Assembly: GCF_900095025.1 (NCBI RefSeq)
Contig: NZ_FMBK01000004.1
Coordinates: 149,968-213,967, forward strand
DNA length: 64,000 nt
Source of the DNA: Acinetobacter albensis
Lineage (GTDB): Bacteria > Pseudomonadota > Gammaproteobacteria > Pseudomonadales > Moraxellaceae
Reading direction: 5' to 3'
Shown: in pieces, positions 27,913 through 37,769 of the stretch
Layout: every line of letters starts with the position of its first letter
Position numbering within the stretch: the stretch's first letter is position 1
Notes under the pieces: generated by a model
Told to the model about the DNA's origin: nothing
Databases searched by the model: none
The model's input: the letters and a program-made list of their open reading frames with translations, nothing else
Position numbers and translations under genes: made by a program

Positions 27913-29190
27913 ATGACCTATAAAGACGAAACACTCGCTATTCATGCAGGTTATACCCCTGAAGCCACCACAAAAGCCGTGGCCGTCCCGATTTATCAAA
28001 CCACATCTTATGCTTTTGACAATACCCAACATGGGGCCGATTTATTTGATTTAAAGGTACAGGGCAATATCTACACCCGGATTATGAATCCCACTACGGC
28101 AGTTTTGGAACAACGCTTGGCTGCACTTGAAGGAGGCATTGGGGGCTTAGCTGTCGCATCAGGCATGTCTGCGATTACCTATGCCATTCAAACCATTGCT
28201 GAAGCGGGTGACAATATTGCCTCTGTTTCGACTTTATATGGGGGTACTTACAACTTATTTGCACATACCCTGCCGAAACAAGGTATTGAAGTGCGTTTCT
28301 TTGACTACCAAAACCCCGAAGCATTGCGTAATTTAATTGATGAAAAGACCAAACTGGTCTTTGTTGAATCGATTGGTAATCCGCTCGGTAATATCATTGA
28401 TTTAGAGGCCATTGCAAAAATTGCCCATGAATATGGTGTCCCTGTCATTGTCGACAATACTGTCGCCACCCCTGCCTTACTTAAACCGTTTGAATATGGG
28501 GCCGACATTGTGGTGCATTCACTGACCAAATATATTGGTGGTCATGGTAACTCCATTGGCGGTGCCATTATTGATAGCGGGAAGTTCCCTTGGGGCAAAT
28601 ATCCTGAACGCTTTAAAGTGTTGAATACTCCCGATCCAAGTTACCACGGGGTGAACTATGTCGAAGCTTTAGGCGCAGCTGCTTTTATTGCTCGTGCCCG
28701 TGTGGTTCCTTTGCGAAATACTGGCGCAGCCATTAGCCCACACAACGTATTTTTAATCTTACAAGGTTTAGAAACGCTTAACTTACGCATGGAGCGCCAC
28801 ACAGAAAACGCGCAGAAAGTGGCTGAATATTTACAACAACACGCCAAAGTGAAATGGGTCAACTATGCAGGCCTCAAAGACCATCCACAATATGCATTGG
28901 CGCAAAAATATGTGAAAGGCAAACCCTCTGCTATTTTGTCTTTTGGTGTGCAAGATGGCATCGCAGGCGGCACACGTTTTATTGATGCCTTGCAACTTTT
29001 CACCCGTTTGGTCAATATTGGTGATGCCAAAAGTCTGGCTTGTCATCCTGCCACCACCACGCACCGTCAGTTGAATGAAGCTGAATTAAAAGCTGCAGGC
29101 GTCAGTCTTGATATGGTGCGCTTATCGGTGGGTATTGAACACATCGATGATTTAATTGCAGATTTAGAACAAGCACTCTCACAGGTTTAA
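27913..29190 (+). CDS. metY: O-acetylhomoserine sulfhydrylase (PLP-dependent)
   Basis: Forms homocysteine from O-acetylhomoserine and sulfide, in methionine biosynthesis. The 425-aa product belongs to the Cys/Met metabolism PLP family; the Schiff-base lysine is Lys206 in HSLTKYIGGHG. The opening LAIHAGYTPEATTKAVAVPIYQTTSY and the C-terminal GIEHIDDLIADLEQAL are characteristic of the O-acetylhomoserine branch rather than MetB or MetC. O-succinylhomoserine or O-acetylserine use cannot be excluded from sequence alone. Confidence 0.92.
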   Translation: MTYKDETLAIHAGYTPEATTKAVAVPIYQTTSYAFDNTQHGADLFDLKVQGNIYTRIMNPTTAVLEQRLAALEGGIGGLAVASGMSAITYAIQTIAEAGDNIASVSTLYGGTYNLFAHTLPKQGIEVRFFDYQNPEALRNLIDEKTKLVFVESIGNPLGNIIDLEAIAKIAHEYGVPVIVDNTVATPALLKPFEYGADIVVHSLTKYIGGHGNSIGGAIIDSGKFPWGKYPERFKVLNTPDPSYHGVNYVEALGAAAFIARARVVPLRNTGAAISPHNVFLILQGLETLNLRMERHTENAQKVAEYLQQHAKVKWVNYAGLKDHPQYALAQKYVKGKPSAILSFGVQDGIAGGTRFIDALQLFTRLVNIGDAKSLACHPATTTHRQLNEAELKAAGVSLDMVRLSVGIEHIDDLIADLEQALSQV

Positions 29191-29503
29191 ATTTTTCAAA
29201 AACCTATTTTTAGCCATCTTTTCTATAGAGAAAGATGGTTTTTTATAGAGAATAGGTTTTTTTGCTTATTTCTCTTTGCTTTGTTTTAAACCTATGATAA
29301 AAAACAAAGAACGGGTCGCATAACAATAGAGCAATTACTCTAATTATATTTGTAAATTCAATGACTTATTTATGGCTTTTTTTTTAGCATTGAGTATCAT
29401 AGACTTAATCACAATAGCTCAATTGCGGAAAATTCGAGCTAAATAATGGAATATAAAAAAGCATAATCTAGAATTTTGTTGTATTCAATCAGGAAAAAAT
29501 AGC
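29191..29503. other. Gap between metY and acr1
   Basis: A 313-bp region with the metY terminator in its first 60 bp; the rest must carry the acr1 promoter. It is AT-rich and no gene was found. Confidence 0.5.
29214..29244 (+). terminator. Terminator of metY
   Basis: Stem ccatcttt/aaagatgg (29214-29221, 29231-29238) followed by T6, within a larger outer repeat aaacctat/ataggttt, starting 24 bp after the stop. Confidence 0.8.
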
Positions 29504-30391
29504 GTGAATTCAAAATTAGAGAAACTCTTTCAAAATAGAGTAAACGGTAAAGTTGTTTTAATCACCGGCGCATCAAGCGGGATTGGTTTAACGGCGGCAC
29601 ATAAACTGGCAGCCGCAGGTGCTCACGTTTTACTGGTGTCACGTACCAAAGAAACTTTAGATGAAGTCAAAGCTGAAATTGAAAAAAAAGGTGGTCAGGC
29701 TTCTGTTTTTCCATGTGACTTAAATAATATGGAATCAATTGATGAAGTGTCACAACAAATTTTAGCTTCTGTGGATCATATTGATATTCTCATTAATAAT
29801 GCAGGTCGTTCGATTCGCCGTGCAGTACACGAATCTTCAGACCGTTTTCATGATTTTGAACGTACCATGCAATTGAATTATTTTGGTGCCATTCGCTTGG
29901 TCATGAACATTTTGCCGCAAATGATGGCACGTCGTGATGGTCAAATTATTAATATTAGCTCTATTGGCGTATTGGCCAATGCAACACGTTTCTCAGCCTA
30001 TGTGGCTTCTAAAGCGGCACTAGATGCATTTAGTCGTTGTTTGTCAGCCGAAGTTCATTCGCATAAAATTGCGATTACCTCTGTGTATATGCCATTGGTA
30101 CGGACACCCATGATTGCACCCACTAAAATTTATAAATATGTGCCCACTTTATCACCAGAACAAGCTGCAGATTTAATTGCGTATGCCATTGTGAAACGTC
30201 CAAAGAAAGTGGCCACACATTTAGGTCGTTTGGCATCGATTACTTATTCAATTGCACCTGATATTAATAATAAATTGATGTCAATTGGCTATAACTTGTT
30301 CCCTAGCTCTTCAGCTTCAGTCGGTGAGCCACAAAAGTTAAATTGGGTTCAAAAAGCATATGCACGTTTGTTCCCAGGCGAACATTGGTAA
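29504..30391 (+). CDS. acr1: Fatty acyl-CoA reductase Acr1 (short-chain dehydrogenase)
   Basis: NADPH-dependent reduction of long-chain fatty acyl-CoA to the fatty aldehyde, the entry step of wax ester and alkane-type storage lipid synthesis in Acinetobacter. The 295-aa SDR protein has the nucleotide-binding motif TGASSGIG (21-28), NNAG, and the catalytic Tyr166-x3-Lys170 in YVASK. The opening, the block RSIRRAVHES..RFHDFERTMQLNYFGA, and the ending ARLFPGEHW match my recollection of A. baylyi Acr1 closely. The start is GTG, with AGGAAAAA about 9 nt upstream. A general SDR role is the alternative, but the overall match is strong. Confidence 0.85.
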   Translation: MNSKLEKLFQNRVNGKVVLITGASSGIGLTAAHKLAAAGAHVLLVSRTKETLDEVKAEIEKKGGQASVFPCDLNNMESIDEVSQQILASVDHIDILINNAGRSIRRAVHESSDRFHDFERTMQLNYFGAIRLVMNILPQMMARRDGQIINISSIGVLANATRFSAYVASKAALDAFSRCLSAEVHSHKIAITSVYMPLVRTPMIAPTKIYKYVPTLSPEQAADLIAYAIVKRPKKVATHLGRLASITYSIAPDINNKLMSIGYNLFPSSSASVGEPQKLNWVQKAYARLFPGEHW

Positions 30392-30406
30392 GATTGATTC
30401 ACTCTT

Positions 30407-30432
30407 AAACCAGTCTATTGACTGGTTTTTTT
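30407..30432 (+). terminator. Terminator of acr1
   Basis: Stem aaaccagtc/gactggttt (30407-30415, 30420-30428, loop tatt) running into a T7 tract, 16 bp after the stop. It contains the CCAGTC/GACTGG core seen in other terminators here. Confidence 0.92.
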
Positions 30433-30471
30433 ATGCTATAAATAAGTATTGTTTTTTGTTGTTAGATTTTT

Positions 30472-30786
30472 ATGCGTATTGCTGCTCTCATTTTCCAATA
30501 TATCTGTTTTGCTTATGCCTTATTTTTGGGTTATCAAGTCAGTTCTGCCTTCTACCAACAAAATTATGAGATTCTTGAAATAGCCGCAAATATTGGTACC
30601 CTTCTGATCTGTATCGATTTAGGCGTTTTTTTACATTTTAACAAGTCGATTAGCGCACTGAAAGTTAAAGCCACCTCGCAACAATCATCAGTCGAACTTT
30701 CAACTTTAGAAAAAATCACTCGCAAGCTAGGTCATTTGGGCATTATGCTGATTCTTTGTAGCTGGATTGTGCCCAAACTTGCATAA
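30472..30786 (+). CDS. Small membrane protein of unknown function
   Basis: Not recognised. The 104-aa product has three likely membrane segments: about 4-25, 38-57 and 87-103. The polar linker between the second and third, about residues 58-86, is rich in Ser, Lys and Thr. No cysteine or known motif is apparent. It is a single-gene unit between acr1 and the convergent tex, ending in a shared terminator. Confidence 0.65.
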   Translation: MRIAALIFQYICFAYALFLGYQVSSAFYQQNYEILEIAANIGTLLICIDLGVFLHFNKSISALKVKATSQQSSVELSTLEKITRKLGHLGIMLILCSWIVPKLA

Positions 30787-30814
30787 AAAACCTCCCAATC
30801 AATTGGGAGGTTTT
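30787..30814. terminator. Bidirectional terminator between the small membrane protein and tex
   Basis: Stem cctcccaat/attgggagg (30791-30799, 30802-30810) flanked by A6 and T4, directly after the plus-strand stop and 27 bp from the tex stop. Confidence 0.9.
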
Positions 30815-30840
30815 CTTTGGCAGTTAAAGCATTCTAAAAA

Positions 30841-33207
30841 TTATTTAGAACCCTTAATCCCAGCTTGTAATAACAATGCACCTAAACCACCAATTTTTTG
30901 CTCTTGAGGTTTAGCTGATTGTGGTTTCTTCACTACTTGTGGGCGATCACTTTGAGGACGCGTCTGCTGTGGACGTTTCGCTTGTGGCTTACGCTCAGTA
31001 CGTGGTTCAGTTGAAGTGTTTTGCTCACGGCGTGGCTGACGTGGTGCTTTTACAGGTGCTTCTGAACCTTCAGGACGCATCGATAAATTCACACGGTTAC
31101 GCTCAGCATCTACGCTTAATACACGAACCTGAACAATTTGACCAGGTTTAGCCACCTTATGTGGATCGGCAACAAATTCATTGGCCAATTCAGAAATGTG
31201 TACCAAACCATCCTGATGTACACCTACATCCACAAATGCACCAAAGTTGGTGACATTGGTGATTACACCTTCTAGTTGCATCCCTTCCGTAAGTTGAGAC
31301 ACCTCAGTAATGTCTTCACGGAATTTTGCAGTACGGAATTCTGGACGTGGATCACGGCCCGGTTTTTCAAGCTCGCTTAAAACATCTTGAATGGTCGGTA
31401 GGCCGAATTTTTCATCAGCAAATTCTTCTGCATTTACTTGGCGAATAATTTCAGAATTTCCAATAATATCTTTCACTGTAGTCGCTTTCGCTTCCACAAT
31501 TTTACTGACCAAAGCATAACTTTCAGGATGCACTGCCGATGCATCTAATGGTTCTGAACCCGCTTGAATACGCAAAAAACCAGCTGCTTGTTCAAATGTA
31601 CGTTCACCTAAACGTGGTACTTTCTTTAACGCTTGACGGTTGTCAAAAGGGCCATTTTCTTTACGATAATCAAAAATTTGCTGAGCAATCGATTTATTTA
31701 AACCTGCGATATAAGACAAAATCGCGGGTGATGCAGTATTCACATCAACACCCACCGAGTTCACACAATCTTCGACTACAGCTTCTAGGGTTTTTGCCAA
31801 ACCGGTTTGATTGACATCATGCTGATACTGACCCACACCAATAGATTTTGGATCAATTTTCACCAATTCGGCTAACGGATCTTGTAAACGACGCGCAATC
31901 GATACAGCACCACGGATAGAAACATCCAAATCAGGTAATTCATTCGATGCCAATTCGGAAGCTGAATAAACCGATGCACCTGCCTCTGATACTGAAACAC
32001 GTGTTAAATTCAGATCTGCATTTGCAGCCATCATTTCAGCGACGACCGCTTCAGTTTCGCGACTTGCTGTCCCATTACCAATTGCAATTAAATCGACATT
32101 AAATTCACGGCATAGGCGCGTAAGTTCAGCAATAGAACCTTCTTTGTCTTCTTTCGGCGCAAATGGATAAATGGTGCTATGCGCCAATACATCACCTGAC
32201 TGATTGACCACCGCCAACTTCACGCCAGTACGAATTCCTGGGTCAACACCCAAGGTTGTACGTGCCCCTGCAGGTGCAGATAGCAATAAATGACGTAAAT
32301 TTTCAGCAAACACATTCATGGCTTCGGTTTCAGCCGTTAAACGTTTTTCAGTCAATAATGAATGTTCAATTTGCGGACGAATTTTACCCAGCCAGAACAG
32401 TTTAGCTGTTTGTTTTAAATAATCTTGACGTGCTTGTGGCTGAACAGTATCTAAATTGTATTCAGTTTCAATGCGGGACAGTGGTGCAGTATCCTCACCA
32501 TCGACTTTTAAGCCCAAGACATTTTCTTGACGACCACGTAACATCGCCAATAAACGATGTGAAGGTACTTTATTCAAGTTTTCAGAAAAATCGAAGTAAT
32601 CACGGAACTTTTTACCGACTTCTTTTTTCTCATCACTGGCCACTAAACTTTTAAGTAGCGCTGTTTTGGCAAATGTTGCTTTGAGATCGGTGGTCAAAGC
32701 AATATTTTGAGCCCAGTCATCAATTAAAATATGCTGAACTGCATCGAGCTGACTCTCTAAATCAGGATAATCTTCATGGCTAAAGCCAGCTAAAGCTGCT
32801 GCTGGTTCAATCATCTCATGCGCAATTTTTTCTGCAGCTAGACCTAAACCCGCTTCTCTGGCTTTAAACGATTTGCTGGTACGTTTTGGACGGTACGGCG
32901 CATATAGCTCTTCTAGTGCATTCTTGGTTTCAGCAGCATTGACGCGATTCAGCAAATCATCTGACAATTTGTTTTGTTCTTTCAATGATTCAATGACTTT
33001 TTCACGGCGCTCAAATAAATCACGTAAATAAGATAACCGTGTATCGAGTTGACGTAATTGCGTATCGTCTAAACCTTGAGTTGCTTCTTTACGGTAACGT
33101 GCAATAAAAGGAACACTTGCACCCTCATCAATGAGTTTGATGGCCGCTTCTACTTGATTCGGACGTACCGCAATTTCTTTTGCTAACTGCTGAACTAAGT
33201 CAGTCAT
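30841..33207 (-). CDS. tex: Tex-family RNA-binding transcription accessory protein
   Basis: Conserved nucleic-acid-binding protein related to eukaryotic Spt6; a general role in transcription is proposed but the mechanism is unclear. The 788-aa product has the N-terminal helical region (MTDLVQQLAKEIAVRPNQVEAAIKLIDEG), the YqgF/RNase H-like domain (TTLGVDPGIRTGVKLAV), helix-hairpin-helix segments (YDI-type IAGLNKSIAQQIFDYR) and a C-terminal S1 domain (LEGVITNVTNFGAFVDVGVHQDGLVHIS). A basic Pro/Gln-rich tail follows, which is longer than in enteric Tex. I use the ATG at 33207 rather than the GTG at 33222, which has no ribosome site. Also called yhgF. Confidence 0.93.
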   Translation of the reverse strand: MTDLVQQLAKEIAVRPNQVEAAIKLIDEGASVPFIARYRKEATQGLDDTQLRQLDTRLSYLRDLFERREKVIESLKEQNKLSDDLLNRVNAAETKNALEELYAPYRPKRTSKSFKAREAGLGLAAEKIAHEMIEPAAALAGFSHEDYPDLESQLDAVQHILIDDWAQNIALTTDLKATFAKTALLKSLVASDEKKEVGKKFRDYFDFSENLNKVPSHRLLAMLRGRQENVLGLKVDGEDTAPLSRIETEYNLDTVQPQARQDYLKQTAKLFWLGKIRPQIEHSLLTEKRLTAETEAMNVFAENLRHLLLSAPAGARTTLGVDPGIRTGVKLAVVNQSGDVLAHSTIYPFAPKEDKEGSIAELTRLCREFNVDLIAIGNGTASRETEAVVAEMMAANADLNLTRVSVSEAGASVYSASELASNELPDLDVSIRGAVSIARRLQDPLAELVKIDPKSIGVGQYQHDVNQTGLAKTLEAVVEDCVNSVGVDVNTASPAILSYIAGLNKSIAQQIFDYRKENGPFDNRQALKKVPRLGERTFEQAAGFLRIQAGSEPLDASAVHPESYALVSKIVEAKATTVKDIIGNSEIIRQVNAEEFADEKFGLPTIQDVLSELEKPGRDPRPEFRTAKFREDITEVSQLTEGMQLEGVITNVTNFGAFVDVGVHQDGLVHISELANEFVADPHKVAKPGQIVQVRVLSVDAERNRVNLSMRPEGSEAPVKAPRQPRREQNTSTEPRTERKPQAKRPQQTRPQSDRPQVVKKPQSAKPQEQKIGGLGALLLQAGIKGSK

Positions 33208-33543
33208 CGTGTTTGATCCCACAAGGATAAGTACTAAATGGCATGATTATAAAGACCAAGACTATAAAATCCACAATTGTTTTGATTAAATTTTTAAGTG
33301 GGCAATATTGCCAATTCAATTATTTTTTATAATTCATGACAAAATTAACCGATTAGCTGATTTTTAGCGGCTAGATTAAGCTTTCTAAAGCATAATCAAG
33401 ATGTATACATTTGGTATCTATGTCTTGATTTTAACTGCAATATTTGTTGCTTTAGAGCATAGTAAACAGATACAAATGAATCGTATACTCGAGGTTATCC
33501 GTACTTTTGTTTACGATGACAATAAAGAATAAAGGAGCACATC
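33208..33543. other. Divergent promoter region of tex and ompR
   Basis: A 336-bp AT-rich gap. An 8-bp inverted repeat (aatcaaga 33394-33401, tcttgatt 33423-33430) about 115 bp before ompR could be a regulatory site. No coding sequence was seen. Confidence 0.4.
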
Positions 33544-34308
33544 ATGAGTTTAGTTGTACCTGCGGAAAAGACCGATCCCGTACATACCGAAACCGATCGC
33601 GTCGAACGGATTTTGGTGGTGGATGATGATGTGCGTTTGCGTACATTATTGCAGCGCTTTTTAGAAGATAAAGGTTTCGTGGTCAAAACTGCACATGATG
33701 CAACACAAATGGATCGGTTATTGCAGCGCGAACTTTTCTCGCTTATTGTGCTCGATTTTATGCTTCCGGTTGAAGATGGTTTAAGTATCTGCCGACGTTT
33801 ACGCCAATCAAACATCGATACGCCGATTATTATGTTGACTGCACGCGGTAGTGATTCTGACCGTATTGCAGGACTTGAAGCAGGCGCAGACGATTATTTA
33901 CCAAAACCCTTTAATCCAAATGAATTACTTGCGCGAATTCGTGCGGTATTGCGTCGTCAAGTTCGTGAAGTGCCAGGCGCACCAAGCCAACATATGGAAG
34001 TGGTTTCATTTGGGCCATGGTCATTAGATTTGTCTACCCGTACTTTAACGCGTGAAGGTCAAGTAGTAACGCTCACTACGGGTGAATTTGCAGTATTAAA
34101 AGCGTTGGTACAACATCCGCGTGAACCTTTAACCCGTGATAAATTAATGAATTTAGCACGTGGTCGTGAATGGGGGGCCATGGAACGCTCGATTGATGTT
34201 CAAGTTTCCCGTTTACGTCGTTTAGTTGAAGAAAATCCTGCACGTGCACGTTATATTCAAACGGTTTGGGGTGTGGGTTATGTTTTTGTTCCAGATGGTG
34301 CAGAATAA
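33544..34308 (+). CDS. ompR: Two-component response regulator OmpR
   Basis: DNA-binding response regulator that, when phosphorylated by EnvZ, controls envelope genes in response to osmotic and other stress. The 254-aa protein has a receiver domain (phospho-acceptor Asp71 in IVLDFMLPVEDG; acidic pair in VVDDDVRLR; switch Lys in YLPKPFNP) and a C-terminal winged helix (VTLTTGEFAVLKALV ... GVGYVF). AAGGAG lies just upstream of the ATG. A structured 256-bp gap separates it from envZ. Confidence 0.95.
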   Translation: MSLVVPAEKTDPVHTETDRVERILVVDDDVRLRTLLQRFLEDKGFVVKTAHDATQMDRLLQRELFSLIVLDFMLPVEDGLSICRRLRQSNIDTPIIMLTARGSDSDRIAGLEAGADDYLPKPFNPNELLARIRAVLRRQVREVPGAPSQHMEVVSFGPWSLDLSTRTLTREGQVVTLTTGEFAVLKALVQHPREPLTRDKLMNLARGREWGAMERSIDVQVSRLRRLVEENPARARYIQTVWGVGYVFVPDGAE

Positions 34309-34564
34309 GAACGAAATTTAACCATATAATCCCTCTATTTGTCCTGTAACGCCATTCGCTGCTGTGTGAGCCAAACTTTATTAAGTAAAGTATAATAAAT
34401 AGGAACCTGCAGGTTCAGCGAATGGTAAAACATGACTTGTTGTAATAGTATTATTTAGTCTTAAAAATTTATACCACACGCTGCTTCCCTCGAAGACATC
34501 AGCGGTCTAATGTAATAAAGAATAAAAAACTGCCCACACTCAGATACGTTCACAGGAATCTAAT
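34309..34564 (+). other. Structured spacer between ompR and envZ
   Basis: No coding sequence was found. The segment 34352-34425 has a 10-bp outer inverted repeat (ccattcgctg 34352-34361, cagcgaatgg 34416-34425) that encloses two smaller hairpins, cttta/taaag and gaacc-tgca-ggttc. This would fold as a multi-branch RNA. The last 110 bp are AT-rich and may carry an envZ promoter. Confidence 0.5.
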
Positions 34565-36025
34565 GTGAAACTTGAACCCATCGACCCGCAAAAATTTACA
34601 GATTTTGAAGCTTATTCAGAAAAGAAGCGTACCCGATGGGAACGCTTTTTGGACAAAATCAAGCCGCGTTCAGCTGCCATGCGTACTACAGTATTGGTTC
34701 TGTTCATTGTATTTTTTAGTCTATTTATGTCGTTGTGGTTCTTTTGGCGTACCTTGTATTTACCAGAAATTCAGCAACATGCGCGTTATTTAGGTGTTGA
34801 ATTAGAAATTATTAATAATCCAGATTTACGTATTTTTCATAACGACGCTGAAGTTGATGTGGATACTTGGTTAAAAAATCGGGTCGGTATTCAATATATT
34901 ACCGACCCTAAAGAATATCCAAGTGTGCGAGACAAAGTCATTGCGGAATTTTTTACCAATCAAATTGAAGAAAAACTCGCCAAAGAACTTAAAGTCGAAA
35001 ATGTGACCGTTTATTTCCAATTTAAGCCAAGTCCGCGTATTTGGATTCAAACTCCTGAAATGAACGGACATTGGGTTCGAGAACCATTAAAAACCTATGC
35101 CAACTATAGTCCAGAGTTGGTGTTTGGCTGGTTACTCGGTGTACCGCTGATCGCTGCTGCCATTATTTTAACGCTGGTTCGTCAACTGAATCGTCCATTA
35201 CGACGTCTGCAAAATGCGGCCAATAATTACAGTAAAACAGGTTCTGCACCCTATCTTGAAACCAATCATGGACCGCAAGAAATTAGAGAGGTCAATCAAG
35301 CGTTTAATCATATGATTTACACTTTAGACCAAACCGAACGCGACCGCCGTATTATGTTGGCAGGTATTTCACATGATTTGCGAACGCCATTAACCCGTAT
35401 TCGTTTAAGTGCTGAAATGATGCCTGAGGATGACTTCTTAAAAGAGGGTCTGATTTATGATGTTGAAGATATGGATGCCATCTTAAATCAATTTATTTCT
35501 TATATGCGCGATGGTTCAGATGAGGAATTACAAGACACTGACATTAACATGTTATTACAAGAGTTAATGATTCAATTCAAACCTTTAGATGTACGTTTTA
35601 CTGCACAAGACGTTCCACTCATTCAGGCACGTAGCCAATCCTTAAAGCGTTTAATTGGTAATTTAATCAATAACTCAAAACGCTATGGAGCTGAACCAAT
35701 TGAATTGTCAGCTCATGTCGAAAATGATCATATTTTTATTTGTGTGGCTGACAACGGTACAGGTATTCCAGAAGATCAAATTGAAGACTTAATGCAGCCT
35801 TTTGTTCGAGGCAATGAAGCGCGTACGATACAAGGCAGCGGCTTGGGACTTGCAATTGTCAAACGCATTGTCGATTTACACCAAGGCCAATTGACTATTC
35901 ATAATCGGGCTCAAGGTGGTTTAGAAGCACTGATCCGCCTACCAATTCCTCAGGAACCCGTAGAAGAAACTTTACCTCACAGTACTTTAGAAAAAATTAA
36001 GCAAACTTTTACTGATCATTTTTAA
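34565..36025 (+). CDS. envZ: Osmosensor histidine kinase EnvZ
   Basis: Inner-membrane sensor kinase and phosphatase acting on OmpR. The 486-aa protein has two membrane segments (about 39-62 and 185-205) around a periplasmic domain, then HAMP, and the dimerisation/phosphotransfer domain with His270 in AGISHDLRTPLTRIRL. The ATPase domain carries N (NLINNSKRYG), DNGTGIP and GSGLGLAIV boxes. The start is GTG with AGGA upstream; an ATG overlapping it would stop at once. It is longer than enteric EnvZ (about 450 aa), mostly at the N-terminal cytoplasmic segment and the C-terminal tail. Confidence 0.94.
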   Translation: MKLEPIDPQKFTDFEAYSEKKRTRWERFLDKIKPRSAAMRTTVLVLFIVFFSLFMSLWFFWRTLYLPEIQQHARYLGVELEIINNPDLRIFHNDAEVDVDTWLKNRVGIQYITDPKEYPSVRDKVIAEFFTNQIEEKLAKELKVENVTVYFQFKPSPRIWIQTPEMNGHWVREPLKTYANYSPELVFGWLLGVPLIAAAIILTLVRQLNRPLRRLQNAANNYSKTGSAPYLETNHGPQEIREVNQAFNHMIYTLDQTERDRRIMLAGISHDLRTPLTRIRLSAEMMPEDDFLKEGLIYDVEDMDAILNQFISYMRDGSDEELQDTDINMLLQELMIQFKPLDVRFTAQDVPLIQARSQSLKRLIGNLINNSKRYGAEPIELSAHVENDHIFICVADNGTGIPEDQIEDLMQPFVRGNEARTIQGSGLGLAIVKRIVDLHQGQLTIHNRAQGGLEALIRLPIPQEPVEETLPHSTLEKIKQTFTDHF

Positions 36026-36230
36026 CACTTGGTCAATTTAACTCCATTTAATTTTGCTAAATATATTATCTCTTTATTTTTATTTTATAAAAATCAGGTG
36101 CTTAAAAATCATCAAAATATCTTATAGCTGCATTTTTTCAAAAAATTAGACCTTAGCCTAACAGGCATGCACAATTTGTTTTTAGGACGGTACAATCCGT
36201 CTAAGTTTGAACAAGAATTGAGCGTAACCC

Positions 36231-37748
36231 ATGTCTTTAGATCGTATTCGTTTAGCATCACTTCATGATAAAGTCATGAGCGCAGAACAAGCTGCAACTT
36301 TTATCCAAGATGGGATGACTGTAGGCATGAGTGGATTCACTCGTGCAGGAGAAGCAAAAGCAGTCCCATTAGCTCTCGTGAAACAAGCAAAGCAACATCC
36401 TTTAAAAATTACGTTAATTACTGGTGCGAGTTTAGGCAACGACCTAGACAAACAATTAACTGAAGCAGGTGTATTGGCACGTCGCTTACCTTTTCAAGTA
36501 GACAATACTTTACGTAAAGCAATTAACAATGGCGAAGTGATGTTCATCGATCAGCATTTGTCTGAAACAGTTGAACAAATGCGTAATCAACAATTGAAGA
36601 AACCAGATGTCGCTATTATTGAAGCTGTTGCAATCACTGAAGATGGCGGCATTATTCCAAGTACTTCTGTAGGTAACTCTGCGAGTTTCGCCATTTTTGC
36701 AGAAAAAGTCATTATTGAAATTAATACCAACTTAAGTCCAGCTTTTGAAGGTTTACACGATATTTACATCCCGACCTATCGTCCAACGCGTCAAGCTATT
36801 CCACTGACCCAAGTGGATGAACGTATTGGTACTCATGCAATTAATATTGATCCAGCAAAAATTGTAGGCATCGTCATTAACAATGAATATCATGACTCTC
36901 CATCGACTGTGACCCTTCCAGATGATGAGACTCAAGGCATTGCCAATCACTTGATCAATTTTTTTGAACAAGAAGTAGCACAAGGTCGGTTACCTAAAAA
37001 CTTAGGGCCATTACAAGCAGGTATTGGCTCTATTGCCAATGCTGTTTTAACCGGTCTAAAAGATTCGAATTTCGAAGATTTGGTGATGTATTCGGAAGTA
37101 CTACAAGACTGTACCTTTGAATTGATTGATGCAGGCAAAATGAAATTTGCCTCAGGAAGCTCAATTACCCTGTCTGCAAAATATGGTGAAAAAGTATTTA
37201 ACAATCTTGAAGCCTATAAAGACAAATTGGTGTTACGTCCACAAGAAATCTCAAATCATCCTGAATTGGTTCGTCGTTTAGGGATTATTGGAATTAACAC
37301 AGCATTAGAGTTTGATATTTACGGTAACGTTAACTCAACGCATGTCTGTGGTACCAAAATGATGAATGGTATTGGCGGTTCTGGCGACTTTGCACGTAAT
37401 GCACACTTGGCTATTTTTGTAACCAAGTCGATTGCGAAAGGCGGGGATATTTCTTCAATCGTCCCTATGGCTTCTCATGTAGATCATTCTGAACACGATG
37501 TTGATATTTTGGTGACTGAGCAAGGTCTTGCTGATTTACGCGGTTTAGCCCCACGTGAACGCGCTCACACGATTATTAATAATTGTGCACATCCAATGTA
37601 TCGTGATGCACTGAATGATTACTTTGATCGTGCAGCGGCAAAAGGTGGACACACGCCACACTTATTACGTGAAGCACTTTCATGGCATGTTAACTTTGAA
37701 GAACAAGGTCAAATGCTGGTCGCACTTCCTGAAGCTAAAATTGCTTAA
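36231..37748 (+). CDS. Succinyl-CoA:acetate CoA-transferase / acetyl-CoA hydrolase family
   Basis: Member of the AarC/Cat1 family of CoA-transferases, which move CoA between succinyl-CoA and acetate and link acetate handling to the TCA cycle. The 505-aa product shows the N-terminal GMTVGMSGFTRAGEAK, a likely catalytic Glu289 in MYSEVLQD, and the glycine-rich CGTKMMNGIGGSGDFARN block near the C-terminus. Family naming is uncertain between succinate CoA-transferase and acetyl-CoA hydrolase; the first is more likely from the overall pattern. Single-gene unit with a terminator. Confidence 0.88.
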   Translation: MSLDRIRLASLHDKVMSAEQAATFIQDGMTVGMSGFTRAGEAKAVPLALVKQAKQHPLKITLITGASLGNDLDKQLTEAGVLARRLPFQVDNTLRKAINNGEVMFIDQHLSETVEQMRNQQLKKPDVAIIEAVAITEDGGIIPSTSVGNSASFAIFAEKVIIEINTNLSPAFEGLHDIYIPTYRPTRQAIPLTQVDERIGTHAINIDPAKIVGIVINNEYHDSPSTVTLPDDETQGIANHLINFFEQEVAQGRLPKNLGPLQAGIGSIANAVLTGLKDSNFEDLVMYSEVLQDCTFELIDAGKMKFASGSSITLSAKYGEKVFNNLEAYKDKLVLRPQEISNHPELVRRLGIIGINTALEFDIYGNVNSTHVCGTKMMNGIGGSGDFARNAHLAIFVTKSIAKGGDISSIVPMASHVDHSEHDVDILVTEQGLADLRGLAPRERAHTIINNCAHPMYRDALNDYFDRAAAKGGHTPHLLREALSWHVNFEEQGQMLVALPEAKIA

Positions 37749-37769
37749 TCAAATCAGTTAATATGATTT

